A stretch of 20,243 nt of DNA from JABEVB01 sp049965775 (GCA_049965775.1 JBMFVX010000047.1:1-20243); one strand, 5' to 3'; counted from the stretch's first letter, positions 5,865-15,237 are shown. Numbers and translations: made by a program. The notes: a model not told the origin generated them from the sequence alone.

Positions 5865-8342
5865 ATGGCGGACACAACCAACCAGCAGCGACGGAACCTT
5901 ATGAAGCAATTCGCGCTGACGGCGGCTGCCTCCGCGGCCCTGGGAGCGGCGGGTAGGCGGCCATCCTCCGCCCGGGCAGGTGATTCCATCATGTCTGCGC
6001 AGGCTGTTGAGCCTGGCGGTAACCTCAAGTACGTCAACCCTCTGATTGGCACCGGTTGGCATGGGCACACCTTCCCGGGGGCCACCGCGCCTTTTGGCTT
6101 GGTGCAGCTAAGCCCAGACACTGCCGGCCCGCCAGAAACTAACTGGAATGGTCGCGGGGATACTTATAACTGGGATCATTGTTCGGGTTACCACTTCACC
6201 GATGATGTCGTTCGTGGTTTTACCCATACACACCTGCAGGGTACTGGTTGCGGCGACCTTGGCGATGTACTTCTTATGCCGATGGTGCAGGGCGCTAACT
6301 GGGCGTGGGAAGCACACTGGCGAAGTGCCGAGCATTCGGCTCAGACCAAAGCGTTGGGTGGGGGTTCCGGTTGGGTTTCGCGGCAACCGGGCTATGCGTC
6401 GAGCTTCAGCCATGATAGTGAAGTCGTGCGGCCGGGCTATTACAGCGTCTATCTTGATGCGCCGCGTGTCAAAGCGGAGCTTACCGCCACCACGCGCTGT
6501 GGCATGCACCGGTACACTTTTAATGAAAAGACTGCTCCGAGTTCGGTCTCTGGCGTGATGCTGGACCTAGTTCATGGCATTGGCGAAACGGTCTATCATG
6601 CCGAGTTCACAGTTGAAAGCCCCACACGCATCAGCGGCATGCGGGCTACCCATGGCTGGGCGGCCGACAAGCAGGTTTATTTCGTCATTGAATTCAGCGA
6701 GCCAATGGAGTCGCTGCAAACCAATGTGGACGGCCATATTAAAGAGCACGGTTCGCCGACGAGCGTAAAGAAAGTTTCAGGTAAAGAGGTGCGGGCCATT
6801 TTGCATTGGCCGCACGAGGTGCTGCGCAGCCGCCCGCTTGTTATTCGTGTCGGTATTTCGTGTACGGGCATAAAGGGTGCGCGAAAGAACCTGCGAGCCG
6901 AGATTCCGCACTGGAGCTTTGACGCAATCTCAAAGCAAACCGCCGCCGCCTGGGCCCAAGCTCTTGCCGTGCTCGACGCCAAACTTCCGACGCGCGACCT
7001 TGCGACAACCTTTTACACCGGCGCCTATCACGGCCTTGTCGCTCCGGCAACGTTTAACGATGTGGATGGAACCTATCGCGGGCAGGATCATAAGAACCAT
7101 CCCAACCCCGGCTTTACCAAATACACCACGCTTTCCATATGGGACATCTACCGCGGTGAGTTCCCGTTCATCATGCTGATGCAGCCGCACCGTGTGGGGG
7201 GCATCATCAGAACATTGCTCGACGACTACGAAAAGCTCAAACAGCATTCCTTGCCCGTATGGCCGCTGTGGGGCAACGAAACCTGGTGCATGACAGGCTT
7301 TCATGTGGTGGGCATGATTACCGGTGCCTACGCCCGCGGTTTTCGTGATTTTGACGCAGAAGCTCTCTATGCCGCCATGCGCGACACCGCGCTGGTGGGC
7401 GCCACCGCCAACGGCAACAAACAACTGCAAGAGCAGTTTCGTAAGTTGGGGTATGTGGCGTCAGCGCCTCACGCACAATCAGTGTCGCGCACGCTGGACT
7501 TTGCCTACGACTTCTGGTGCACGGGCGCGATGGCACAAATGCTGGGCAAGCATGATGATGCTAAAATGTTCTACCGATTGGGTCAGAATTACAAAAACCT
7601 CTTCGACCCCAAAACCGGCTTTATGCGTGGCAAGCTGGCCAACGGCCAATGGCGCGAGCCGTTCCGGCCTGATCAGGAATACTGGCACGACTACACCGAG
7701 TCGGACGCCTGGCAGGCCACCTTTAATGTCATGCAGGATGTCCAAGGGCTGATTGATTTATACGGCGGCGATAAGCAATTTGTCGCCAAGCTAGATGCCC
7801 TGTTCACGGCCCCTTCATATATCCGCCGTTCGCCGCCGGACATCAGCGGCATGGTCGGGCAAGATGCCCAAGGTAATGAGCCGAGCAATCATATTCCATA
7901 CCTGTACACGTTTGCCGGGGCAGCGTGGAAGACGCAGTATTGGGTGCGTCAGGTGATGCGGCTTTACAATGCTACACCCACCGGCATCCCCGGTAATGAT
8001 GACTGCGGGCAATTATCCTCCTGGTTTACGCTTGGCGCTATGGGTTTTTACCCGGTCAATGCGGCCACCGGCGTTTATGTGCTCGGCAGCCCGCTCGTGC
8101 AGCGAGCGACGATTCATAACCCGCACACCGGCAAACCGTTTACGATTATCGCCTCCGACAACAGCGACCAAAACATGTATATTCAGTCGGCCGAGCTTAA
8201 TGGCCGGGAATTGACAAAATCGTGGATTACACATGGCGATATTGTCGCCGGCGGTGAGTTGTTGTTCCGCATGGGTAAAATGCCCAATAAAGAATGGGCC
8301 TCGGCCAGGGCCGATCGGCCGCCCTCCGGGCTGGTAATGTAG
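5865..8342 (+). CDS. GH92 alpha-mannosidase, Tat-exported
   Basis: GH92 enzymes are calcium-dependent exo-alpha-mannosidases that invert the anomeric centre. The 825-residue protein opens with a Tat signal (QRRNLMKQF, 8-16, then an Ala-rich stretch). The N-terminal beta-sandwich begins with the family hallmark YVNPLIGTG...HTFPGATAPFGLVQLSPDT. The helical catalytic domain carries WGNETW (E472, likely the catalytic acid), YTESDAW (E612, D614) and GNDDCGQLSSW (D712/D713, expected base and calcium region). The length is typical for the family, and no key motif is missing. AGGGG (5851-5855) sits 9 nt before the ATG. The enzyme may act on mannose-bearing glycans in the periplasm. It is followed after 137 bp by a sugar transporter on the same strand, which may import the product. 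The family call is firm; linkage specificity is not visible. Confidence 0.95.
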   Translation: MADTTNQQRRNLMKQFALTAAASAALGAAGRRPSSARAGDSIMSAQAVEPGGNLKYVNPLIGTGWHGHTFPGATAPFGLVQLSPDTAGPPETNWNGRGDTYNWDHCSGYHFTDDVVRGFTHTHLQGTGCGDLGDVLLMPMVQGANWAWEAHWRSAEHSAQTKALGGGSGWVSRQPGYASSFSHDSEVVRPGYYSVYLDAPRVKAELTATTRCGMHRYTFNEKTAPSSVSGVMLDLVHGIGETVYHAEFTVESPTRISGMRATHGWAADKQVYFVIEFSEPMESLQTNVDGHIKEHGSPTSVKKVSGKEVRAILHWPHEVLRSRPLVIRVGISCTGIKGARKNLRAEIPHWSFDAISKQTAAAWAQALAVLDAKLPTRDLATTFYTGAYHGLVAPATFNDVDGTYRGQDHKNHPNPGFTKYTTLSIWDIYRGEFPFIMLMQPHRVGGIIRTLLDDYEKLKQHSLPVWPLWGNETWCMTGFHVVGMITGAYARGFRDFDAEALYAAMRDTALVGATANGNKQLQEQFRKLGYVASAPHAQSVSRTLDFAYDFWCTGAMAQMLGKHDDAKMFYRLGQNYKNLFDPKTGFMRGKLANGQWREPFRPDQEYWHDYTESDAWQATFNVMQDVQGLIDLYGGDKQFVAKLDALFTAPSYIRRSPPDISGMVGQDAQGNEPSNHIPYLYTFAGAAWKTQYWVRQVMRLYNATPTGIPGNDDCGQLSSWFTLGAMGFYPVNAATGVYVLGSPLVQRATIHNPHTGKPFTIIASDNSDQNMYIQSAELNGRELTKSWITHGDIVAGGELLFRMGKMPNKEWASARADRPPSGLVM

Positions 8343-8350
8343 GCCAAGAA

Positions 8351-8369
8351 CTACCGCAAACAGTGGTAG
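8351..8369 (+). terminator. Hairpin after GH92 (weak terminator candidate)
   Basis: CTACCGC (8351-8357) pairs with GTGGTAG (8363-8369), 7 bp including one G-U, around AAACA. It begins 8 nt after the GH92 stop. There is no T-run, so termination would be inefficient and read-through into the transporter gene is likely. Confidence 0.3.
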
Positions 8370-8479
8370 ATGCGCTGATGGGGCCATATCATGCCGGAAA
8401 GCGTTAACTTATCGGGTCTGCATGTCCGGAATCTCCGGGTGATAGCAGAGTCTTGGTGGTACAGGCGAAGGATTTTTTC

Positions 8480-9997
8480 ATGTCCGATCCTTATGAGGTT
8501 CCGGCCGGCCAGGGCGGCAGCATGGCAACAATTGTATTTTGTGTGGTTGCTGCCGCGCTGGCTGGCCTGCTGTTCGGCTACGACACGGGCGTGGCTGCGG
8601 GCATACAGGGCTACCTGCAACAATATTTCCATCTGAGTAATAAAGAACTCGGCTTCGCTATCGCCAGCTTGGAACTCGGTTGTGTGCCAGGGGCTATGTT
8701 CGCCGGCTCGCTGGCCGACCGATTTGGCCGCAAACGGCTGCTGATCTTGTGTGCTGTTTTGTTCGCCATATCGGGCGTGCTGTCGGCAATTCCGCGCTCC
8801 TTGACTGAGCTTGTGCTGGCGCGCGTGATAGGCGGGCTGGCGATCGGCGCTTCATCCATGATCGCCCCGGTCTACATTGCTGAAATTGCTCCCGAACGCC
8901 ATCGCGGGCGCTTAGGCTCACTCTTTCAGCTCGGAATTGTAGTGGGTATTGCACTGGTTTATTGGGTTAATTATTTCATTCTTAATGCCGGCAACCATAT
9001 CAATGCCAGTGCTCATCTGGCAAATGCCGCCAACTGGAACGCCACCATGGGATGGCGCTGGATGCTCGGCTCTGAAACGCTCCCGGCCATCCTTTTCCTG
9101 CTTATGGTGGTATTCGTACCGGAAAGTCCCCGCTGGCTGGTCATCAATGACCAGGAACAAAGAGGCCGCGAAATTCTGACGCGTTTTGTTGGCTCCGCCG
9201 GAGCCGAGCGCGAAATTGCCGCCGTCAAGGAAGTTGCCGCCCAGGAAGAAGGTCGTTTCTCTGAACTTTTTGCGCCGCGCTACCGCCTGCCGCTCATTAT
9301 TGCCCTGTTTTTGGCGATTTTTTCGCAATTCAGCGGCATTAACTCCATTATTTATTATGCACCGCGTGTGTTTGAAGCCGCCGGCATGAAAACCTCCAAC
9401 GCCTTTGGTTCCACAGCGCTCGTCGGTATGGTCAATCTCTTGTTCACTTTTATTGCCGTCGGCTTTGTTGATAAAGCCGGTCGCAAACTGCTGCTGGCCA
9501 TCGGTACTGCGATACAGGTGGTGTCGCTATTTTGCGTCGGGCTTATTTTTGCCCTGGCCAATCGCATCACCGTAACTGTGATGGTGCACGGCCACAGCGT
9601 CAGCCACACGTCCATTCACTTCAGCCCGGCTCAAGTGCATATATTGATAGCCAGCGTACTTACCTTCATTGCGGCTTTTGCCATGGCCATGGGGCCGATG
9701 CCCTGGATTATCATCTCTGAAATATTCCCGGCTCGCATCCGCGGTCGCGCCGCATCGGTAGGGGTATTTACCCTTTGGATTGCCATCTACGTTGTGGCCC
9801 AGACGTTTCCGTGGCTCAAGGCGCACGCCGGGCTGACAATTACTTACTTCATCTATTCGGGTTGCTCGCTCATCAGCTTTCTGTTTGTGCTGCTCGTATT
9901 GCCCGAAACCAAGGGCAAAACCCTCGAACAGATTGAAGCGTATTGGCATCACCGACACCATGGCACGTTGCCAGCCGCCCAAACGGACCACTCCTGA
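8480..9997 (+). CDS. Sugar porter, major facilitator superfamily
   Basis: This is a 12-helix inner-membrane proton:sugar symporter of the XylE/AraE/GalP type; the sugar is not certain. The first helix carries LLFGYDTGVAAG. The loop between helices 2 and 3 has DRFGRKR. PESPRW (214-219) closes the first half. QFSGIN with IIYYAPRVF (Q283 onward) is the sugar-binding helix 7 motif, although the usual QQ pair reads SQ here. PETKGKTLE (475-483) is the C-terminal signature. The length of 505 residues is normal, with a somewhat long loop near residues 165-190. I chose ATG 8480 because GAAGGA lies 7 nt before it; an upstream in-frame ATG at 8453 lacks one. Its position after GH92 suggests uptake of mannose, arabinose, galactose or xylose released by the neighbouring enzymes. 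Confidence 0.93.
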   Translation: MSDPYEVPAGQGGSMATIVFCVVAAALAGLLFGYDTGVAAGIQGYLQQYFHLSNKELGFAIASLELGCVPGAMFAGSLADRFGRKRLLILCAVLFAISGVLSAIPRSLTELVLARVIGGLAIGASSMIAPVYIAEIAPERHRGRLGSLFQLGIVVGIALVYWVNYFILNAGNHINASAHLANAANWNATMGWRWMLGSETLPAILFLLMVVFVPESPRWLVINDQEQRGREILTRFVGSAGAEREIAAVKEVAAQEEGRFSELFAPRYRLPLIIALFLAIFSQFSGINSIIYYAPRVFEAAGMKTSNAFGSTALVGMVNLLFTFIAVGFVDKAGRKLLLAIGTAIQVVSLFCVGLIFALANRITVTVMVHGHSVSHTSIHFSPAQVHILIASVLTFIAAFAMAMGPMPWIIISEIFPARIRGRAASVGVFTLWIAIYVVAQTFPWLKAHAGLTITYFIYSGCSLISFLFVLLVLPETKGKTLEQIEAYWHHRHHGTLPAAQTDHS

Positions 9998-10392
9998 ACT
10001 GCGCCTCACAAAAGCTATTGGATGGGGCTTGATGCGGGGCTGCGCCGACCGCCGGCGCACCGCAGTATGCCGCAGACGTGCTTCATTGCGCGGCCTGTGG
10101 TAGGGCCATGTAAATAATTGTGGCTGAATTTGCACCAGTTGCCGATAACATATAAATCAGGTAATGAACCCGCCCTGGTTTTGGCTGAACTGTGGTACGG
10201 TAAGGCTCGTTTGGTTTCTGTTTGGGAAATTACCTATATAGCAGCGGTGGCTTTGGTGAAATATTGAAATTAGCCTGAACGCACACGAAGCGTTTTCGTA
10301 ATGAGGCAGGGGAGTTTGGTGTTACACTAGCAGCGCTGTAAGATTTGAGTTGGCCATGGATGGCCGCTCGTAAGTCATGGAGTTATGCCGTT
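9998..10392 (+). other. 395-bp intergenic region
   Basis: No gene is visible. A perfect 7-bp hairpin TGCGCCG/CGGCGCA lies at 10041-10059 (loop ACCGC), 43 nt after the transporter stop and without a T-run. The second half is AT-richer and presumably carries the amidase promoter, but I find no convincing -35/-10 pair. Confidence 0.4.
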
Positions 10393-11331
10393 ATGAAGCC
10401 GACCAGCACCCCCTCGTCGCGCGTGTCTGAACCGTTGGACCTGTTAGCCCATAGCGAGCTTTCCTCGCAAGTGCCCCAGCAGTTAAGCCTGCGGCTTAAC
10501 ACCGGTCGTCTGTCGCGACGTGGCTTTATGGCGCTGTTGGCCGCCGGTTCGGTGGCCGGGTTGGCGGGCTGCAGCCAGAACAATGCCGGCAGCTCGGCAG
10601 CGCTGCAGCCATTGCCCGATGGATTTTTGCCGACACCTGCCCCCACCCCACTCGCCGATGCGGATGTTGGCTATTCGCCGCCGGCCAATTTTGTGCCGCC
10701 TACCTATGTGCCGCCGTCATCGGTTGAGCAGGCGCCCACCGGCACGCTGGGGGTTATTCCACGATCCGCTTGGACGCACTACGGCGCGCGTCGCCCCATG
10801 CTGCCCATGAACGGCGTGCGGCTGATTACCTTTCATCACACAGGCGATCCGCATCCAACTTACAACGATACATACGCCTTTACCGCCGCCTTCTGGGAAG
10901 CCACGCGGCACTGGCAGGCCGACATCCGGCATTTTCAGGATATTGGCTATCACTTTGGCATAGACCGCGCCGGCCGCGTGTGGCAGTTGCGTCCCTTGCA
11001 GTGGCGCGGCGAGCATGTGCGCGATGGCTTTGCCTCACCCAGGTGGCTGGACCGCTACCGCCAGGTGCGCAACAGCCCGCTGCTGCCAACCCATGGCCGG
11101 TATTTATGGAACAGCCACAACATTGGCGTGGTTTCCATCGGCAACTTTATGCTGCAAGACCCTACCCCGCAGCAAAAGGCCAAGATTATTGAATTTGGTT
11201 CGCTTCTGCGGCGGCTCTATCAGGTGCCCATTTATCATTGCTATACACATCAAGAGCTGGTAGCCACAGAATGTCCCGGCGCTCACCTTCAGCCGTACAT
11301 GGAATGGATTCGTGCCACCAACAGGCTGTAA
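10393..11331 (+). CDS. N-acetylmuramoyl-L-alanine amidase, Tat lipoprotein
   Basis: This is an Amidase_2/PGRP-fold zinc amidase that cleaves the bond between N-acetylmuramic acid and L-alanine in peptidoglycan. The 312-residue protein has a polar 40-residue lead, a twin-Arg motif SRRGFMALL (41-49), a hydrophobic stretch and a lipobox LAGC (57-60), so it should be exported folded and lipid-anchored. A Pro-rich linker (about 73-115) follows. The amidase domain runs from about 120: ITFHHTGD (H148 or H149), GYHFGIDRAGRVWQLRP, THQE (H286) and ECPG (C294) give the expected His/His/Cys zinc set. I prefer ATG 10393 with GGAG (10379-10382) upstream; ATG 10360 and TTG 10345 are open alternatives. It seems to be a single gene, convergent with the acyltransferase fusion. 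Its likely role is wall recycling or remodelling, rather than polysaccharide use. Confidence 0.9.
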   Translation: MKPTSTPSSRVSEPLDLLAHSELSSQVPQQLSLRLNTGRLSRRGFMALLAAGSVAGLAGCSQNNAGSSAALQPLPDGFLPTPAPTPLADADVGYSPPANFVPPTYVPPSSVEQAPTGTLGVIPRSAWTHYGARRPMLPMNGVRLITFHHTGDPHPTYNDTYAFTAAFWEATRHWQADIRHFQDIGYHFGIDRAGRVWQLRPLQWRGEHVRDGFASPRWLDRYRQVRNSPLLPTHGRYLWNSHNIGVVSIGNFMLQDPTPQQKAKIIEFGSLLRRLYQVPIYHCYTHQELVATECPGAHLQPYMEWIRATNRL

Positions 11332-11435
11332 GCGCCGGTCGAAGCGCGGCTGCGTCATTTGGCCGGAGCTGCGCCAGCTGTTGCCTTTTCGGCTTTTCCA
11401 GCGTTTTCAGAGTACCTTGCAGCGGGGGCATCTTT

Positions 11436-11458
11436 TGTAGCGCAGGCTTCCAGCCTGC
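11436..11458. repeat. Short REP-like palindrome
   Basis: TGTAGCGCAGGCTTCCAGCCTGC contains the perfect stem GCAGGCT/AGCCTGC with a TCC loop at 11442-11458. Short palindromes of exactly this type are dispersed in intergenic DNA of many planctomycetes and Verrucomicrobia, as I recall. It lies between two convergent genes, a usual place for such elements. Confidence 0.5.
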
Positions 11459-11559
11459 CCAATTACCGCTTTCGTAAACGTTATGGCATCGGTCCGTGAG
11501 TATTGTAGAGCGCGACAGCACCACTCCCCGACTATTTCTACTATTTCATGAGTCGTTTC

Positions 11560-11588
11560 AAAAAAAGGGCCGCGTTCAACTGGAGCCC
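11560..11588 (-). terminator. Terminator of MFS-PlsC gene
   Basis: On the minus strand GGGC (11588-11585) pairs with GCCC (11570-11567) across a 14-nt loop, followed directly by seven T residues (11566-11560). It starts 15 nt after the stop at 11603. The stem is short, but the T-run and position are good. Additional G-U and G-C pairs may extend the stem. Confidence 0.5.
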
Positions 11589-11602
11589 CGCCCCCGGCAG
11601 GC

Positions 11603-13600
11603 TCAAGCCGCGCCGACTTGGGTGTTTTCCACCCGGTCGCGGATGGCCGCTATTGCCGCCATGATCTGATCGGTCGCTTGCTGCTGGCGGGTTTTGTCGC
11701 GGCTGCCTTCGCGGTTGGCGGCAAAGCTGATGGGTGTGCCGTAGTATATTTCCAGCCGCGCGCGGCGCAAAAAGTCGCGCCCCACGCTCACATGCCGATG
11801 CGTACCGCGAATATACACCGGCACCACCGTAGCACCGGTGATGAGCGCCATCGCCCCCACGCCCGGCTTGCCTGCCTGCAGTGCGCCGTCCGGCGAAATG
11901 CCCCCCTCCGGAAAAATGCCCAGCACACCGCCATCTTTCAAAATGCGCAAACTCGCCCTTACAGCGCCGGCATCGGCTCCGCTGCGATCCACCGGTACGC
12001 AGCCCAGGTTGCGAAACAGCAGTTTCAACACCGGCAGATCGTAATACTCTCGAGCCATCAAAAACTGAATCAACCGATGTGGACTCGATACTCCCATCGC
12101 AAGAGGGTCCAGCCCGCTGGTGTGATTGCCCGCCACAATCACCGGCCCGCTGCCGGGAATGCGGCACGCGCCGACGCGCCGCCAGCGATGCCAAAATGTT
12201 ATATAAATCTCACAAATGCGCCGGGCAATTGCGGCCGGCAGCGGCAGCGGCTGCACGCGATAATACAGCACCACCAAAAACAACCCCACAGCGCCCGTGG
12301 CCAGTGCTGCGCCCATAATCAGCCGGTGGGCAAACACCGGTGAGGACGTTCCCATCGCAAATGGAATACACAGCCCGATAAGGCCGATGTTGCAGGCCAA
12401 ATCGCGGATGCCCATCACTCGACCGCGTACAAAGTCGGGCACGATGCGCTGCAACAGCGTATCCACACTTATCAGCATGACTGCGCCAAAAAACGAGGCC
12501 GCCAGCAGGCCCGCCAGCAGCATCTGCCAACTGCCCGCCAAAGCCGCAACCAACAGGCCGGCGCCAATCAGTACGGTTGACCATGCAATGCCCATTTCTT
12601 TGGGAATACCGCGTTTGGCCCGGCTTACCGCCAGCGCCCCGAGCACCATGCCCACGCCCGAAAAGCCCATAAAGTAACTGTACCATTGCGAAGGCTTGCG
12701 GAATTGCTCGGTAATAATGCTGGGCAGGCTGTTGAGAATAACCGACCCCATCGCATAAAAAAGCATTTCCAGCAGAATAATTTGCACCGGTCTGATATGC
12801 CGCCACAGGTATCCCAGTCCCAGGCGAACATCCTGCTTAAGGCTGCCGCCTCCGCCAGGAGCCTTAACGCGATCACGTCCTTTCAGCGGCATCAGCAGCA
12901 GAAACGTTGCCGAGGCCAGGTAGGTGCCGGCATCCGCGTACATGGCAACCAGTAAACCGTGACTTATTAAAAAGCCACCCACCAAAAAGCCCGCCACGCT
13001 AACAATGGTGCCGGTACCATTAACAAAAGAGTTGGCCTGAAGCAGTTGATTGGGGTGCACCAGCGTAGGCAAAAGAGCCGCCCGTGCGGGCAAAAAGATC
13101 TCGGCGAACAATGCCAATACCACTTCCGAACCAAACAGCAGCACCAACATGGTTTCGGTGGAATATAGCCCGCTCTTTGAGCCATGCAGCAGCACCGTGC
13201 GTGCCACAATGACCAGCGCCACCCGCATCAGATCGCAGACAACCATAATCGCTCGCCGCGGCATCCGGTCGCTTAGCAGCCCGCCGATGGGCGATAGCAG
13301 CAGCATGGGGATGAACATGGCCAGGTTAAGCTGCGCCGACTGCTGCGAGCCAAGATGATTCATCTTCAGGATGATCATGCACAGCAGTTGCAGCATCACC
13401 AGAAAGTGAATGCGATCGCCCAGCGAAGAAACCGCATACGCTGCCCAAAGCAGCACAAAGTTGCGGTTGCCCATCAGTGGCGGAAACTCCCGCAGCAGCG
13501 GTGTTTCGGGTGCAGCGACCGCAGCGGTTTTGGCATGGCTTTCGTTCATCGTCTTGGCGCACCCCAATATCGCAACAGTCGCAATTGTCGGCCAACGCAT
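11603..13600 (-). CDS. Fused LplT-like MFS transporter and PlsC acyltransferase
   Basis: The 665-residue inner-membrane protein joins two activities. Residues 45-455 form a 12-helix MFS_3/LplT-like domain with GGLLSDRMPRR in the loop after helix 2. Residues 465-640 form a 1-acyl-glycerol-3-phosphate acyltransferase domain with GNHTSGLD (motif I, H493 and D498), GCVPVDRSG (motif II) and FPEGG (motif III, 563-567). LplT flips lysophospholipids inward in Gram-negative bacteria, and the acyltransferase would re-acylate them. The AMP-binding acyl-ACP synthetase domain found in E. coli Aas and in some fusions is missing. The start is uncertain: ATG 13600 gives the longest form and ATG 13549 would remove 17 residues; neither has a strong ribosome site. 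A perfect palindrome CTTGTACAAG (13623-13632) lies just upstream. It probably repairs membrane lipids and is unrelated to the sugar genes. Confidence 0.9.
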   Translation of the reverse strand: MRWPTIATVAILGCAKTMNESHAKTAAVAAPETPLLREFPPLMGNRNFVLLWAAYAVSSLGDRIHFLVMLQLLCMIILKMNHLGSQQSAQLNLAMFIPMLLLSPIGGLLSDRMPRRAIMVVCDLMRVALVIVARTVLLHGSKSGLYSTETMLVLLFGSEVVLALFAEIFLPARAALLPTLVHPNQLLQANSFVNGTGTIVSVAGFLVGGFLISHGLLVAMYADAGTYLASATFLLLMPLKGRDRVKAPGGGGSLKQDVRLGLGYLWRHIRPVQIILLEMLFYAMGSVILNSLPSIITEQFRKPSQWYSYFMGFSGVGMVLGALAVSRAKRGIPKEMGIAWSTVLIGAGLLVAALAGSWQMLLAGLLAASFFGAVMLISVDTLLQRIVPDFVRGRVMGIRDLACNIGLIGLCIPFAMGTSSPVFAHRLIMGAALATGAVGLFLVVLYYRVQPLPLPAAIARRICEIYITFWHRWRRVGACRIPGSGPVIVAGNHTSGLDPLAMGVSSPHRLIQFLMAREYYDLPVLKLLFRNLGCVPVDRSGADAGAVRASLRILKDGGVLGIFPEGGISPDGALQAGKPGVGAMALITGATVVPVYIRGTHRHVSVGRDFLRRARLEIYYGTPISFAANREGSRDKTRQQQATDQIMAAIAAIRDRVENTQVGAA

Positions 13601-13782
13601 GCGTATCCGTCAACAGCCCGCACTTGTACAAGGCCATCGCCGCTGAATCAACGCCGGCACCAATACAATGACCTGTGTAGGAGCGTTAGTAAGATTACTT
13701 GTGATTGGCTGCAAGCCATAAGCGAGTGCGCCACAGGGCCGGAGCCGTAAAGGCGAAGGTGCCATGCAGGAAGGCGTACAGA

Positions 13783-15057
13783 TCAGGGGCGTTGAAAGTC
13801 GCTCATGGCCAAGGCGCTACCGCTCCGCCGCGCCTGCTCGGCTGCGAAAACAATCTGGTGGCTCTCGAAAGTGGCGTCGGGGCCGGAGATTATTTTGCTC
13901 TGATCGCCTGATTTGACGGCCTCAACAAACGCTTTCATAAGATAGTAATCGCCGCCGCCATGGCCGCTGGCCGCAGTGGCGTCACCCTCTTCAGTGCTCG
14001 TGTCGTATACCGTGGTTTGTTCGGAGACGAAGTCAAAGTGCTTGATCTGGACACTGTCGGTTTCAATATAGCCACGTGTTCCGAAGAGACGGGTTTGACG
14101 GTTAAGCACCGGGGTAAAAGCGGTCATAGTAAAGCTGGCGGTTGCAGGCCCATCGAAATCAAGTATGACAACCTGGTGATCAACCACATCGTTGTCGCAG
14201 GAGTAAACACAGCGGCCATAGGGGCCTTCCCGCAGGGCTTTTTCCACACCGGCCGGCGTGTGGTCGTCGGTGATAATGCTTACAAAATATTTATTAGCTC
14301 GGTCCCGGCCGAACTGAGTCAAATAAAACCGCTTCGCTGAATATGGGCAGGTCGCTTCGACGCCGCAGTCGAGGCAGCGGTCGGCGGCTCCAGCCGGCTT
14401 TTCGGCAGCGCGGAAATGCCGCAGGGAGCCAAAGCTTGCCACCCGCCGACAGGGGCGGCCTATGATGTGTCGCAGCCAGTCTATATCGTGGCATGATTTG
14501 GCCATGAGCATAAAAGTTGCTTCGCGTTCGTTGCGCCAGTTGCCGCGGACATAAGAGTGGGCCTGGTGCCACCAGGCTACCGGCTCAAGATGCTGGATGC
14601 TTGCGATGTCGCCGATTAGCCCGCTATCGAGGAGCGATTTGAGTTTACGGGTAAATTGGGTGTAGAGCAGTACATGGCAGACCGCAAATAAATTACCATG
14701 GTGTTTTACGCAGGCGATGATCTTTCGGCAATCTTCAAGTGTGGCTGCCATCGGCTTTTCAAGGAGGATGGCATACCCCTTGGGCGCCAGCGCTTCGACG
14801 GGGGCAAGGTGCATGCGATCTTGGGTGCAGATGAGCACCGCATCGGCCAGACGAGGCTGTGCAGCAAGCTCCTGCCATGAGGTAAAAATATTACCCGGAG
14901 CGATGTGATGGGCCGCAGCCATCTGCTGGCGCTGCGGCAGGCGTGGTTCTGCCACGGCAACGACGCGGGCAAGGTCAGGATGTTCAATCGCATACTGTGC
15001 GTACGCTGCGCCGCGTTTGCCAGCGCCAACAATCGCCAACGTTACAGGTTCAGACAT
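13783..15057 (-). CDS. Gfo/Idh/MocA family oxidoreductase
   Basis: This is an NAD(P)-dependent dehydrogenase or epimerase-type enzyme acting on a sugar or cyclitol. The 424-residue protein starts with a Rossmann fold: LAIVGAGKRG (7-16). EKPMA (100-104) holds the conserved catalytic Lys (K101), and CHDIDWL (189-195) contains the usual His/Asp region. A Cys cluster CLDCGVEATC (C228, C231, C237) followed by PYSAKRF lies in the C-terminal domain and marks a known subgroup of this family; whether it binds metal is unknown. I chose ATG 15057 because CGGAG lies 11 nt upstream; the frame is open to 15117 but without support. There is no signal peptide, so it is cytoplasmic. It is divergent from the sulfatase, sharing a 200-bp intergenic region, and may act on sugars freed by the extracellular enzymes. 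The substrate cannot be read from sequence. Confidence 0.92.
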   Translation of the reverse strand: MSEPVTLAIVGAGKRGAAYAQYAIEHPDLARVVAVAEPRLPQRQQMAAAHHIAPGNIFTSWQELAAQPRLADAVLICTQDRMHLAPVEALAPKGYAILLEKPMAATLEDCRKIIACVKHHGNLFAVCHVLLYTQFTRKLKSLLDSGLIGDIASIQHLEPVAWWHQAHSYVRGNWRNEREATFMLMAKSCHDIDWLRHIIGRPCRRVASFGSLRHFRAAEKPAGAADRCLDCGVEATCPYSAKRFYLTQFGRDRANKYFVSIITDDHTPAGVEKALREGPYGRCVYSCDNDVVDHQVVILDFDGPATASFTMTAFTPVLNRQTRLFGTRGYIETDSVQIKHFDFVSEQTTVYDTSTEEGDATAASGHGGGDYYLMKAFVEAVKSGDQSKIISGPDATFESHQIVFAAEQARRSGSALAMSDFQRP

Positions 15058-15178
15058 GATTTTGCATACTCCGCAGTATTTCTGTCTGGCTTGTATTTTC
15101 AAAAGCCATGGCAACAATCATAAAAGGAGTTCTGTAAGAAATCAAAAATACAATGGAAGTTCTATGGAGGGGCCTTGG

Positions 15179-15204
15179 TTGCAATTGATCGCGTTGTAAT
15201 TGAT
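15179..15204. promoter_or_regulatory. Direct repeat in divergent promoter region
   Basis: TTGCAATTGAT (15179-15189) and TTGTAATTGAT (15194-15204) differ at one position and start 15 bp apart. Each contains the palindromic core AATT. They lie between the divergent oxidoreductase and sulfatase genes, about 35 bp before a TATAAT hexamer, so they may be sites for a regulator of one or both genes. Confidence 0.4.
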
Positions 15205-15237
15205 TTGGGCCGGTGATACCATTGAAAAAAGTTGTTT

